Below, piece by piece: positions 1-7,606 of a stretch of DNA of 53,534 bases (within the stretch, counting starts at the first letter, position 1; each line of letters starts with the position of its first letter). This DNA comes from Lachnospiraceae bacterium (lineage in GTDB: Bacteria; Bacillota; Clostridia; Lachnospirales; Lachnospiraceae). Made by a program: the position numbers and the translations under genes. The notes beneath the pieces were generated by a model. It was not told the DNA's origin. It worked only from the letters and a program-made list of their open reading frames with translations, and did not search any database. The stretch is from the NCBI GenBank assembly GCA_022791575.1, contig JAAVZI010000075.1, positions 1 to 53,534 on the forward strand, in the 5' to 3' direction.

Positions 1-122
1 AGTATGATAATCTGATGGAAAATCTTCATATAAGGGAAAGTAAAGCGAATTATGAGTGCTTGAAAGAGTCTATCAAGCAAGCTGAAGATGGGAAACTTGT
101 AAGTTTTGAAGTGGAGGATTAG
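1..122 (+). CDS. yefM: YefM/Phd-family antitoxin, C-terminal part (cut by window edge)
   Basis: The frame is open from base 3 to the TAG at 120-122 and gives about 39 residues, including NLMENLHI, then an acidic tail ending in SFEVED. The run of ENL, a helix of short charged residues and an acidic C-terminus is what YefM-type antitoxins carry after their DNA-binding N-terminal half; the C-terminal part wraps the toxin. The next gene, 3 nt on, is a clear YoeB, which makes the assignment firm by context. The N-terminal DNA-binding part lies outside the window, so the operator and promoter cannot be seen. Confidence 0.75.
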   Translation, partial: YDNLMENLHIRESKANYECLKESIKQAEDGKLVSFEVED

Positions 123-125
123 TTT

Positions 126-380
126 ATGAATGTATCTTTCACGGAAAATGCCTGGGAGGATTATCTTTACTGGCAGAAGATGGACAAGAAAATTGTAAAA
201 AGAATTAATGAATTGATTAAGGATATAAAAAGAAGTCCATTTGAAGGAATTGGAAAACCAGAACCACTAAAATATGACTTGGCTGGAAAGTGGAGTAGAA
301 GAATAACGGATGAGCATAGGTTAGTGTATCAAGTGGAAGGAAACAATTTAATAGTGTTTACTTGTAGATATTATTATTGA
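126..380 (+). CDS. yoeB: YoeB-type mRNA interferase toxin, His83 replaced by Tyr
   Basis: The 84-residue protein matches E. coli YoeB in length and nearly position by position: WEDYLYWQ near residue 10, INELIKDI at 27-34, GKPEPL at 43-48, WSRRITDEHRLVY at 56-68. YoeB is a RelE-fold RNase that cuts mRNA in the ribosomal A site; in E. coli Glu46, Arg65 and His83 are key. Glu46 and Arg65 are present, but the C-terminus reads CRYYY, so position 83 is Tyr (TAT) where His would be CAT or CAC. The start is the ATG 3 nt after the antitoxin stop, so the pair is translationally coupled. Activity may be lowered by the His change; family membership is not in doubt. Confidence 0.92.
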   Translation: MNVSFTENAWEDYLYWQKMDKKIVKRINELIKDIKRSPFEGIGKPEPLKYDLAGKWSRRITDEHRLVYQVEGNNLIVFTCRYYY

Positions 381-533
381 TAGTTACAAGAGTGAGGAGT
401 ATTGACGGAAAACGTTAGTGCTTTTTCTTTTTGAATGTAGAAATATCATGTATTAGAAGAAAAACAAAGTGAAGGTATATTACCGACCACATTAAATACA
501 AGGAAGAATATCTTTAGAAGTTTTTGGAGATCT

Positions 534-833
534 ATGGTTAATTCTCCCAGTGTCCCAGTAAATTGTAATATTGTTGAAGATGTAGCGTATGAAGGTTTGG
601 ATTTGACTGCAAAAAACGCATTCTTGGAATGGTTTGAAGTCAGAAATACAATAAACATTGTAGACGATAAAGCAGTTTTTATAAATAAGACAGGGAAAAG
701 AATGCAAGAGTCCGATGTGGGAGCAATATTTGAGGCGTTAGCAAATAGTAGTAATATAAAAGTGGGAAGACGAGAATTGGAGAAAGTATTAGAGGTATTA
801 GCGTATAAAATAAAGCAGGAAATGAAAGATTGA
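534..833 (+). CDS. hypothetical protein, possible truncated gene
   Basis: I do not recognise this 99-residue protein. It has no membrane segment; the C-terminal half is charged and helical (ELEKVLEVLAYKIKQ) and the middle reads DDKAVFINKTGKRM, loosely like the beta-hairpin region of tyrosine recombinases, but no catalytic Arg/His/Tyr set is visible. GGAG lies 4 nt before the ATG, a weak ribosome site. The same frame stays open upstream to a stop at 438-440, adding about 31 plausible residues without a start codon, so this may be the 3' part of a larger gene that lost its beginning. It ends 19 nt before the macrodomain gene and could share its transcript. Confidence 0.4.
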   Translation: MVNSPSVPVNCNIVEDVAYEGLDLTAKNAFLEWFEVRNTINIVDDKAVFINKTGKRMQESDVGAIFEALANSSNIKVGRRELEKVLEVLAYKIKQEMKD

Positions 834-852
834 TTTTATTGGAGGAAAGAAA

Positions 853-1638
853 ATGGCATACATAAAAGAGTATTGGAATAACAAAGAAAAGAGAGCAGAA
901 CAAGCTAAGAAACATATTAAAGAAATGGAACAAGCATATAGCGGAAGAATAAAAGAGTCAATAGAAAACAGCATTATTTATGATGTTGACTTTGAATGTA
1001 GTAAATCGTATTCATGTAAAATGGATATTATTGTGGAAACGGTTGACAGCGTTTCTGCCATCATAAATCATGCAAAAGATTGTAAAAATCGTATGGCAGT
1101 GTTGAATTTCTCGTCATATAAGAATCCTGGAGGAATGTTTATTAACGGAAGCAAAGCACAGGAAGAATGTTTGTGTCATGAATCATGTTTATATAATGTA
1201 TTATCAGAGTTTGTACTACCGTTTTATGATTGGAATAATAGAAATAAGAACAAAGCATTATATCTGAACAGAGGGTTATATTCTCCTAGTATTGTTTTCT
1301 ATAAGGATGGAAATTGTGTATTATGTGATGTTATCACATGTGCGGCTCCCAACAAGTCAGCAGCACAAAAATATCAGAATGTTTCAGATGAGGAGAATAC
1401 AAAAGTATTGAGATCAAGAATTAAATTTGTGTTAGATATGGCAAAGGAAAACCAAGTTGATCTTTTGATCCTTGGAGCATATGGCTGTGGCGTTTTTGGA
1501 CAAGATGCAAAGGAAGTTGCTGAAATATTTAAAGAATATCTTGATACATCACACAAATGTTTTGAAAAAGTTATATTTGCAATCCCTAAAGGAAGGGATA
1601 AAAATTATGAGGCATTTGAAGGAATTTTTGGTAATTGA
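853..1638 (+). CDS. TIGR02452/DUF2263 family protein (microbial PARG-like macrodomain)
   Basis: The protein has 261 residues. It carries NPGGMFINGSKAQEE at about 91-105, which fits the bacterial poly(ADP-ribose) glycohydrolase signature of glycines followed by Gln-Glu-Glu; the usual third Gly is Met95 here. A later stretch LILGAYGCGVFGQD matches the second macrodomain loop of the family. Such proteins are expected to remove ADP-ribose from proteins or nucleic acids; the substrate here is unknown. GGAGG lies 7 nt before the ATG. The gene is AT-rich with many rare-looking codons and sits in a patch of toxin-antitoxin and broken genes, so horizontal origin is likely. The fold is confident, the true substrate is not. 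Confidence 0.8.
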   Translation: MAYIKEYWNNKEKRAEQAKKHIKEMEQAYSGRIKESIENSIIYDVDFECSKSYSCKMDIIVETVDSVSAIINHAKDCKNRMAVLNFSSYKNPGGMFINGSKAQEECLCHESCLYNVLSEFVLPFYDWNNRNKNKALYLNRGLYSPSIVFYKDGNCVLCDVITCAAPNKSAAQKYQNVSDEENTKVLRSRIKFVLDMAKENQVDLLILGAYGCGVFGQDAKEVAEIFKEYLDTSHKCFEKVIFAIPKGRDKNYEAFEGIFGN

Positions 1639-1674
1639 AAACTTGATTTCAAGAAAGAAGGAAGGTAAAATATA

Positions 1675-1858
1675 TTGAATTATTATATTGCAGATATGCA
1701 TTTTGGACACGATAATATTCGCAGATTATCAAGTAGACCTATTTAATATAATAGAAGAAAAGGATAAGACTATCATTGATAACAGGAATAGTAGAGTATC
1801 GGATAAAGATGATGTGTATATTTTAGGAGATTTTTTATATGAAAAAAATTTTATATAA
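1675..1858 (+). pseudogene. metallophosphoesterase remnant, frameshifted and truncated
   Basis: A TTG start at 1675 follows the ribosome site AAGGAAGG. The first frame reads NYYIADMHFGHDNIRRLSSR and then stops at TAA; shifting by one base at about 1740 continues as FNIIEEKDKTIIDNRNSRVS and DKDDVYILGDFLYE to the TAA at 1856-1858. DxHFGH and later GDF are the first two metal-binding motifs of calcineurin-like phosphoesterases. The GNHD motif and the rest of the domain (normally about 160-180 residues) are missing. The gene is thus broken twice: by a frameshift and by loss of its 3' two-thirds. Confidence 0.75.
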
Positions 1859-1877
1859 AAGTATGAACTGCCTCTTT

Positions 1878-1913
1878 GAATTGTAAAAAGTCGAACTGAT
1901 AAAATTACAATTC
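1878..1913. repeat. inverted repeat, 9-bp arms
   Basis: GAATTGTAA at 1878-1886 and TTACAATTC at 1905-1913 are perfect inverted copies separated by 18 nt. A good ribosome site (GGGAGG at 1915-1920) and ATG at 1929 follow, but the reading frame from there is only 24 codons long and then runs into the hicB relic on the other strand. The repeat could be an operator of a gene that was replaced, or one edge of a rearrangement. Confidence 0.5.
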
Positions 1914-1996
1914 AGGGAGGTATGTTTATGGAGAAAATAAGAAAAAGCTTGTTCTGTGGTGGAAATACAGAAGGACAAAGAATTGCCGTCTTTGTA

Positions 1997-2285
1997 CTAA
2001 GCTAAATTAAGTTGTGATTTTAATGCATCCTGTCGAACCTGTGAAAAATTTATGTTACGTTCCCGTGCTGCAGCATTGAGCCATGCAGGAAGGGTTACCG
2101 TTCTATTTACAGATCGGTTTACTTGTGCCATGCGAATAGATGGCATATAAACATCAACAAGTACTGTACGTTCGTTTTTTGAGTCTCAAGTTTGCATAAC
2201 GGCGTAGGGGTTGGTATTTTCTCTTCCTCCTCATATTTAGAAATTTGAAAAAGGAAACCGAGGGTATCTAAATAATAGCCCTATG
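1997..2285 (-). pseudogene. hicB: hicB antitoxin remnant, frameshifted, N-terminus lost
   Basis: Read on the minus strand, 2285 to about 2180 encodes LDTLGFLFQISKYEEEE and KIPTPTPLCKLETQK, the linker typical of HicB after its RNase-H-like fold. After a one-base frame change in a run of six A residues (complement of 2175-2180) it continues NERTVLVDVYMPSIRMAQVN, then RSVNRTVTLPAWLNAAARER, the ribbon-helix-helix DNA-binding tail, to the stop at 1997-1999. The N-terminal HicB half is absent, and I found no hicA next to it. In-frame reading meets TGA just upstream of the slip, so the gene is dead unless frameshifting occurs. Confidence 0.8.
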
Positions 2286-2384
2286 AGTAACTTACAAAAT
2301 TACTAAAGAATCATTTCAGTGAAAATAGAAGTACCTTTTGTATGAAATCATACATTTTCGAAATCATTCAGTCTGGGGATTTTT

Positions 2385-2416
2385 GTCATAACCTTCCCCG
2401 TATCCTGCATATATAT
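2385..2416 (+). promoter_or_regulatory. sigma-E-type sporulation promoter of yqfC
   Basis: GTCATAAC at 2385-2392 and GCATATATA at 2407-2415 are separated by 14 nt. This matches the sigma-E pattern (-35 near TCATA, -10 near CATAnnnT). It lies 29 nt before the yqfC start, and yqfC/yqfD homologues in Bacillus are switched on in the mother cell by sigma-E. The match is by eye. Confidence 0.6.
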
Positions 2417-2444
2417 AGAAAGACAAAGGCAGCAAGAGGCAGAT

Positions 2445-2741
2445 ATGAGGTCAAAGAAGCAAAAACAGCCCGCGGAAAAGAGCAGAAAAGAAAAAATCGT
2501 AGAGAAACTTATGCTTCCCAAGGACCTGATGCTTGGAGCCGCTGTTGTAACCGTTACAGGGCAGACAGAAGTCTATATTGAGAATTACCGTGGAATTATC
2601 GAATATACAGCAGAACGAATCCGGCTGCAGACGAAGACCTGTTCCATAGAAATTACGGGCAGCTCTTTGAATGTCGGTTATTATACCAATGATGAAATGA
2701 AGATTACAGGCCGCATTTCCAGTATTAATTATGGAAGCTGA
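2445..2741 (+). CDS. yqfC: sporulation protein YqfC
   Basis: The 98-residue protein has the YqfC core: a Lys/Arg-rich N-terminus, then LPKDLMLGAAVVTVTGQTEV, a YRGIIEYTAERIRLQTK segment and a Gly-rich end with ISSINYGS. In Bacillus the gene is part of the sigma-E regulon and codes for a small YabP-like protein of unknown biochemical role. The ribosome site GAGGCAG precedes the ATG. yqfD follows after 59 nt. The long overlapping frame starting at 2342 is rejected because it has no ribosome site and ends inside yqfC. Confidence 0.9.
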   Translation: MRSKKQKQPAEKSRKEKIVEKLMLPKDLMLGAAVVTVTGQTEVYIENYRGIIEYTAERIRLQTKTCSIEITGSSLNVGYYTNDEMKITGRISSINYGS

Positions 2742-2800
2742 CCTTAGTTCTATAAGAGTTTACCAGCAGACTTAGCATGTATTGGAAATGGGGGATTCCT

Positions 2801-4054
2801 ATGCTTCTGAAAATCATTAAATTTCTAAGAGGGTATGTAAAAATCAGGGTGTATGGCTATTCACCGGAGCGTTTTCTCAATCTTTGCAGCAATCATGATA
2901 TTTTAATCTGGGATCTGCAGAACCATGGAAATGCATATGAAATGTATATGAGTGTCAAAGGCTTCCGTCAGCTTCTGCCCATTGTCAGAAAAACTAAGAC
3001 AAGGGTTCGGATAATCAAACGCTATGGAATGCCTTTTTTATTATACCGTTACCGCAAGAGAAAGGTATTCTTTGCCGGAGTTATATTCAGCTGTTTATTT
3101 ATCTATATCTTTTCGTTATTCATTTGGGACATCCGTTTTGAGGGCAACAGTGCCAGAACTTCCGAAGTGCTTCTGGAGTTCCTAGAGAGCAAGAATCTGC
3201 ATCATGGTATGTGGAAAAAAGACATAGACTGTGAAAAGGTAGAGGCTATGATACGAAATGAATTCGATGATATTATATGGACTTCTGTGGAAATCAAAGG
3301 AACACGGCTGATTGTCTATGTGCAGGAAAGTTTAAAAATAGAGAAAAAGGGTGACAATAACGAAGGAGAGCCGACAGACCTTTGCGCTGGACGGGCGGGG
3401 ACCGTGGAAAAGATTATTACAAGATCTGGAACGCCGCTTGTAAATGTAGGCAGTCAAATCCAGGCCGGAGATATTCTGGTACAAGGAAGAATGGAGATCA
3501 TTGGAGATGATGGAACCGTTATGAATTATCAATACTGCCATGCAGACGCAGATATTTATATTCGAACGGAGTATCCATATGAAGATACTTTTTCCCGAAC
3601 CTATATGGACAAAAAGTATGTAGGAGAGCCCAAAGAAAGTTATTATGTCAGAACCTTTTCCCGAAAATGGAATCTAAAACTGCCGGGGGGAGATAAAAGC
3701 GGAGACTATGAATCGGTTGTGGATGAAAAGCAGCTGCATCTTTGGAATAACTTTTATCTGCCCTTCTATTGGGGAAGCGTTACAAAGAAATATTACGAAA
3801 ATGTGGAAAAAACATATAGCCAGAAAGAGGCTGAGCAGTTAGCAGCCCAGAAACTCCAACAATTTTGTGAAGATTTACAAAAAAAGGGGGTTCAAATTGT
3901 AGAAAATAATGTTACAATACAAGTAGACGATAATACATGCAGAGCCCAGGGAAGTATCGTGGTGATTGAAAAAACCGGAGAGAATAAGCCGACCGAAGTT
4001 CTGCAGCCAGAATCACAGGAGGAACAGGATGAGCATAACGGAACAGGTACTTGA
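2801..4054 (+). CDS. yqfD: sporulation protein YqfD
   Basis: I start at ATG 2801 (MLLKIIKFLRGYVKIRV) because GGGGG lies 7 nt upstream and the family begins this way; the ATG at 2777 has no ribosome site. The protein has 417 residues. The N-terminal part contains the ERFLNLC segment, one membrane segment follows near residues 88-110 (FFAGVIFSCLFIYIFSLFIW), then a long extracytoplasmic region with the family's YVQESLKIEKK and GTVEKIITRSGTPLV stretches. YqfD is a sigma-E-regulated membrane protein needed for normal sporulation in Bacillus; its mechanism is not known. Its last 26 nt overlap phoH. Confidence 0.9.
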   Translation: MLLKIIKFLRGYVKIRVYGYSPERFLNLCSNHDILIWDLQNHGNAYEMYMSVKGFRQLLPIVRKTKTRVRIIKRYGMPFLLYRYRKRKVFFAGVIFSCLFIYIFSLFIWDIRFEGNSARTSEVLLEFLESKNLHHGMWKKDIDCEKVEAMIRNEFDDIIWTSVEIKGTRLIVYVQESLKIEKKGDNNEGEPTDLCAGRAGTVEKIITRSGTPLVNVGSQIQAGDILVQGRMEIIGDDGTVMNYQYCHADADIYIRTEYPYEDTFSRTYMDKKYVGEPKESYYVRTFSRKWNLKLPGGDKSGDYESVVDEKQLHLWNNFYLPFYWGSVTKKYYENVEKTYSQKEAEQLAAQKLQQFCEDLQKKGVQIVENNVTIQVDDNTCRAQGSIVVIEKTGENKPTEVLQPESQEEQDEHNGTGT

Positions 4055-5018
4055 TATACCAGGTGAACATATAAGAAATGTATTTGGACAATTTGATAAA
4101 AATATAAAAAGGATTGAGAGAACTCTTCATGTAACCATCGTGGAGCGGGACGGACAATTGAAAATCATCGGTCCGGGACAGACTGCCGAGAAGGCGATAC
4201 GGATTATCCGACAGCTTTTGGAGCTTTCTTTAAGAGGAAATGTAATTACAGAGCAAAATGTGGACTATGCTATTTCTTTAAGTTATGACAATAAGGAAGA
4301 GGCCATTGTAGAGATTGATAAAGATGTGATCTGCCATACCATTAATGGCAAAGCTATCAAACCCAAGACCATAGGTCAGAAGAACTATGTAGACCAGATC
4401 AGAGAGAAAATGATTGTTTTTGGTATGGGGCCGGCCGGAACCGGTAAGACCTATCTTGCTATGGCAATGGCCATACAGGCCTTTAAGGAGGATGAAGTAG
4501 GTAGAATTATATTGACTCGTCCGGCAATTGAAGCTGGAGAAAAGCTGGGCTTTCTGCCGGGAGATCTGCAGAGTAAGGTTGATCCCTATCTGCGCCCTCT
4601 GTACGATGCTTTGTATCAGATCATGGGAGCAGAGAGCTTTGCTAAAAATATGGAAAAGGGATTAATTGAAGTAGCGCCACTGGCTTATATGCGCGGTCGA
4701 ACCTTGGATAATGCCTTTATTATTCTGGATGAGGCGCAGAATACAACACCGGCACAGATGAAAATGTTTCTCACTCGTATTGGATTTGGTTCCAAAGTCA
4801 TAGTGACAGGAGATCAGTCGCAGAAAGACCTAGCGCCGGATACCAAGTCGGGTCTGGATGTAGCACTGCGGGTACTGAACCGGGTGGAGGGGATTGCGTT
4901 CTGTCAGCTAACCAGTCAGGATGTTGTTCGCCATCCACTGGTGCAGCGGATTGTACAAGCCTATGAAGAATACGAGGCAGTGAGCCAGAAGAAATCCAGA
5001 CCTAGAAATGTAAAATAG
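4029..5018 (+). CDS. phoH: PhoH family ATPase
   Basis: The start at ATG 4029 (MSITEQVLDI) has AGGAGG 6 nt upstream; a frame-open start at 3966 lies deep inside yqfD and lacks a ribosome site. The protein has 329 residues. An N-terminal KH-like part (about 20-90) precedes the ATPase. Walker A is GPAGTGKT, Walker B is IILDEAQN, followed by GDQSQ. The family is an NTPase linked to RNA handling and found next to ybeY in most Firmicutes, as here. The yqfF/pgpH gene often found between phoH and ybeY is absent. Confidence 0.95.
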   Translation: MSITEQVLDIPGEHIRNVFGQFDKNIKRIERTLHVTIVERDGQLKIIGPGQTAEKAIRIIRQLLELSLRGNVITEQNVDYAISLSYDNKEEAIVEIDKDVICHTINGKAIKPKTIGQKNYVDQIREKMIVFGMGPAGTGKTYLAMAMAIQAFKEDEVGRIILTRPAIEAGEKLGFLPGDLQSKVDPYLRPLYDALYQIMGAESFAKNMEKGLIEVAPLAYMRGRTLDNAFIILDEAQNTTPAQMKMFLTRIGFGSKVIVTGDQSQKDLAPDTKSGLDVALRVLNRVEGIAFCQLTSQDVVRHPLVQRIVQAYEEYEAVSQKKSRPRNVK

Positions 5019-5085
5019 GAATCAAACACAATCATTAAGAAAAACTAACAAAAGTATTGATAATTTATTAAGTTTTTCAAATTAT

Positions 5086-5113
5086 TTGAATTATTAGAAA
5101 AATATGTTATAAT
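5086..5113 (+). promoter_or_regulatory. sigma-A-type promoter of ybeY
   Basis: TTGAAT at 5086-5091 and TATAAT at 5108-5113 are 16 nt apart in an AT-rich gap between phoH and ybeY. The expected start site is near 5120, leaving a leader of about 45 nt before the ATG. Confidence 0.7.
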
Positions 5114-5165
5114 TAACACATTAGATAAGAACAGAAATGATTTTAAGAAGAGGCAAGAGGCAGCT

Positions 5166-5663
5166 ATGACAATTATTTTTGAAAATGAAAGTGGATGTTC
5201 CTTACCCTTTGATGCATTAGAGCTGGCAAAGAAGACAGCGGAGGCAGTATTGGATCAGGAACAGTGTCCTTATGAAGCAGAAATTAATCTGCTGCTTACT
5301 GATAATAAGGGCATACAAAAAGTAAATAAGGAAACCCGTAATATAGAGCATCCTACAGATGTTCTCTCATTTCCTGCACTGGAGTATGAAAAACCAGGAG
5401 ATTTTACATTTCTGGAAGACGAAGAACTCTTTTTTCATCCTGAGACAGGGGAACTAATGTTAGGCGACATTCTTATTTCGGTGGATAAAGTTCATTCTCA
5501 GGCAGAAGAATATGGTCATACTCTGCAGCGGGAATTTGCATTTTTGGTGGTTCATAGTATGCTGCATTTATGCGGCTATGATCATATGGAGGAAGCAGAA
5601 GCATCCGTTATGGAACAGAAACAAAAGAGTGTTTTGGATTCACTTGGAATTATAAGAGATTGA
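5166..5663 (+). CDS. ybeY: endoribonuclease YbeY
   Basis: The protein has 165 residues, normal for the family. The zinc-binding motif H-x3-H-x5-H is seen as His130, His134 and His140 in HSMLHLCGYDH, and the conserved segment HPTDVLSFP is at about 62-70. YbeY is a single-strand RNA endonuclease acting in 16S rRNA 3' maturation and ribosome quality control. GAGGCAG lies just before the ATG. It has its own promoter at 5086-5113 and is followed after 76 nt by the flippase gene, with which it may be co-transcribed up to the terminator at 7411. Confidence 0.95.
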   Translation: MTIIFENESGCSLPFDALELAKKTAEAVLDQEQCPYEAEINLLLTDNKGIQKVNKETRNIEHPTDVLSFPALEYEKPGDFTFLEDEELFFHPETGELMLGDILISVDKVHSQAEEYGHTLQREFAFLVVHSMLHLCGYDHMEEAEASVMEQKQKSVLDSLGIIRD

Positions 5664-5739
5664 AAGAATGCACCATAGAACAAGTGAAATGAAGAATACA
5701 AAGTCCCTCGCAGGAATATAGAACAAAGGTTGAAGATAC

Positions 5740-7395
5740 ATGGAAAAGAAAAAAAGAAAATCGAATTTTATAGTACAAGGAAGCGTATTGGCAGCAGCTT
5801 CTATTATTGTGCGTCTGATTGGAATGGTTTATCGAATTCCGCTGACAGGGATTATTGGCGATAAGGGCAACGGAATCTATTCTGTAGCTTATGAAGTTTA
5901 TTCTATTTTACTGCTGCTTTCCTCTTACAGTCTACCGCTTGCAGTGTCTAAGCTGATGTCTGCGATGATGGCAAAAGGAGAATTGAGGAATGCCAAAAAA
6001 TATTTCCGGTGTGCTATGATTTTTGCAATTATTATAGGCAGTGCGGTTGCATTATTTACTTATTTTTTTGCAGGAACCATTGCAGGAACTATAATGAAAT
6101 CGCCTATGAGCACGATTTCTCTGAAAGTGCTGGCACCAGCCATATTTGTGGTAGCCGTTATGGGAGTGCTCAGGGGATATTTTCAGGGAATGGGCAGTAT
6201 GGTTCCGACTGCAATTTCACAGGTGGTAGAACAGATTATCAATGCCATTGTCAGTGTATGGGCTGCTTATATTCTATTTTCCTATGGGGAATTGGTTGTA
6301 AAAATGACACAGAAGAAGGGCTATGATTCCGCTTATGGTGCGGCTGGCGGAACTATGGGTACTTTATTTGGTGCGGCAGCCGGATTGATTTCATTAATTG
6401 TTATTTTTCTTTTTTTCAAAAAGAAATTTATAGTGGGCAGCGCAGCCAATGCAAGAAGCCGAAGAGTAGATTCTACATCTGTAGTATATAAAACGTTGTT
6501 TCTTACGATTGTACCGGTAGTGTTAAGTACAGCTGTTTATAATATCAGCAGTGTATTGGATCAGGCGGTCTTTAACCGGATCATGGCAGGAATGGGAAAG
6601 AGTGCGGATGAATATAACGGAATGTGGGGAATTTTCAGTGGTAAATACAGGCTTCTTACCAATGTGCCAATTGCTGTGGCCTCTGCCATGGTCTCTTCAA
6701 CCGTGATTGGCGTATCAGCGGCAGTTGCTGTGAAGAATAAAAAAGAGGTGGTTAGAAAGACACGGGTATGTATCCGCTTTACAATGATGATTACAATTCC
6801 GTGTGCAGTTGGCCTCTCTGTCCTGGCTTCTCCCATTCTGCAGATGCTGTGGAGTGATGAACGGGCGCTGCCAGCTAATCTGCTGCGGTATGGTTCCATA
6901 TCGGTTGTATTATATGCGATGTCGACATTGAGTAATGGGATTCTGCAGGGAGTCAACCGTATGAAGGTTCCAGTTAAGAATGCGATCATTGCGCTAGTTA
7001 TGCACCTAATTCTGCTGGTTGTTTTACTGCAGGTATTTAAACTGCATGTTTATGGTGTAGTAATTGCCAATATTTTCTTTGCCTTGATTATGTGTATTCT
7101 GAATGCCAGGGCTATGCGCAGATATATTAGAGGGTATCGGCAGGAGGTGATTCGTACCTTTTTGATACCAGCTATCAATTCAACTATTATGGGACTGCTG
7201 GTATATTGGCTTCATAAAGGGATTGTCTTCATTACTGGACGAAATGGAATCGGGATTGTGATATCTATAATAGCAGGTGCATTTGTTTATTTTGTCGGTA
7301 TGGTATTTATGGGAGGGATTTCAGAAAGAGATCTAAAAGGTTTTCCAAAAGGAGCTGCGCTGGTGCGGCTGGCAGATAAGATGGGGCTGCTGTAA
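5740..7395 (+). CDS. SpoVB/YtgP-type lipid flippase (MOP superfamily)
   Basis: The protein has 551 residues and about 14 hydrophobic segments. The N-terminus (SNFIVQGSVLAAASIIVRLI, then GMVYRIPLTGIIGDKGNG) is the SpoVB/YtgP signature, and GYFQGMGSMVPTAISQVVEQ is the conserved second-helix motif. Members move lipid-linked wall precursors across the membrane, either in spore cortex synthesis (SpoVB) or in growth (YtgP/MurJ-like); sequence alone does not decide which. It is the last gene before a terminator. No own promoter is evident. Confidence 0.9.
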   Translation: MEKKKRKSNFIVQGSVLAAASIIVRLIGMVYRIPLTGIIGDKGNGIYSVAYEVYSILLLLSSYSLPLAVSKLMSAMMAKGELRNAKKYFRCAMIFAIIIGSAVALFTYFFAGTIAGTIMKSPMSTISLKVLAPAIFVVAVMGVLRGYFQGMGSMVPTAISQVVEQIINAIVSVWAAYILFSYGELVVKMTQKKGYDSAYGAAGGTMGTLFGAAAGLISLIVIFLFFKKKFIVGSAANARSRRVDSTSVVYKTLFLTIVPVVLSTAVYNISSVLDQAVFNRIMAGMGKSADEYNGMWGIFSGKYRLLTNVPIAVASAMVSSTVIGVSAAVAVKNKKEVVRKTRVCIRFTMMITIPCAVGLSVLASPILQMLWSDERALPANLLRYGSISVVLYAMSTLSNGILQGVNRMKVPVKNAIIALVMHLILLVVLLQVFKLHVYGVVIANIFFALIMCILNARAMRRYIRGYRQEVIRTFLIPAINSTIMGLLVYWLHKGIVFITGRNGIGIVISIIAGAFVYFVGMVFMGGISERDLKGFPKGAALVRLADKMGLL

Positions 7396-7410
7396 GTGAT
7401 TGGCAGAATT

Positions 7411-7462
7411 AAAAAGTCTCACAGGTTGTGTTTAATACCACACTAGTTATGTGAGGCTTTTT
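7411..7462 (+). terminator. intrinsic terminator after the flippase gene
   Basis: AAAAAGTCTCACA at 7411-7423 pairs with TGTGAGGCTTTTT at 7450-7462, with one G-T wobble, and a further small stem sits inside. The A-run on the left and T-run on the right would allow it to work in both directions. It separates ybeY-flippase from groESL. Confidence 0.85.
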
Positions 7463-7606
7463 ATGATGTATTTAGTAATTTTATCAATCTTCTTATGTGT
7501 TATGATATAAAATTAAAAAAATTAGAAAAAATAAGAAAAGAAGAGAATAAATGGAAAAAATTGAGTATATACTTGGATAAGTGCGTCAAAAAGATTGTAA
7601 GTAGAG

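Noticed and set aside
2342-2581. 79-residue open frame before yqfC
   Set aside because: It overlaps the sigma-E promoter and yqfC, has no ribosome site, and its end is yqfC read in another frame.
6561-6989. 142-residue open frame on the minus strand
   Set aside because: It lies within the flippase gene and has no ribosome site or protein-like motifs.
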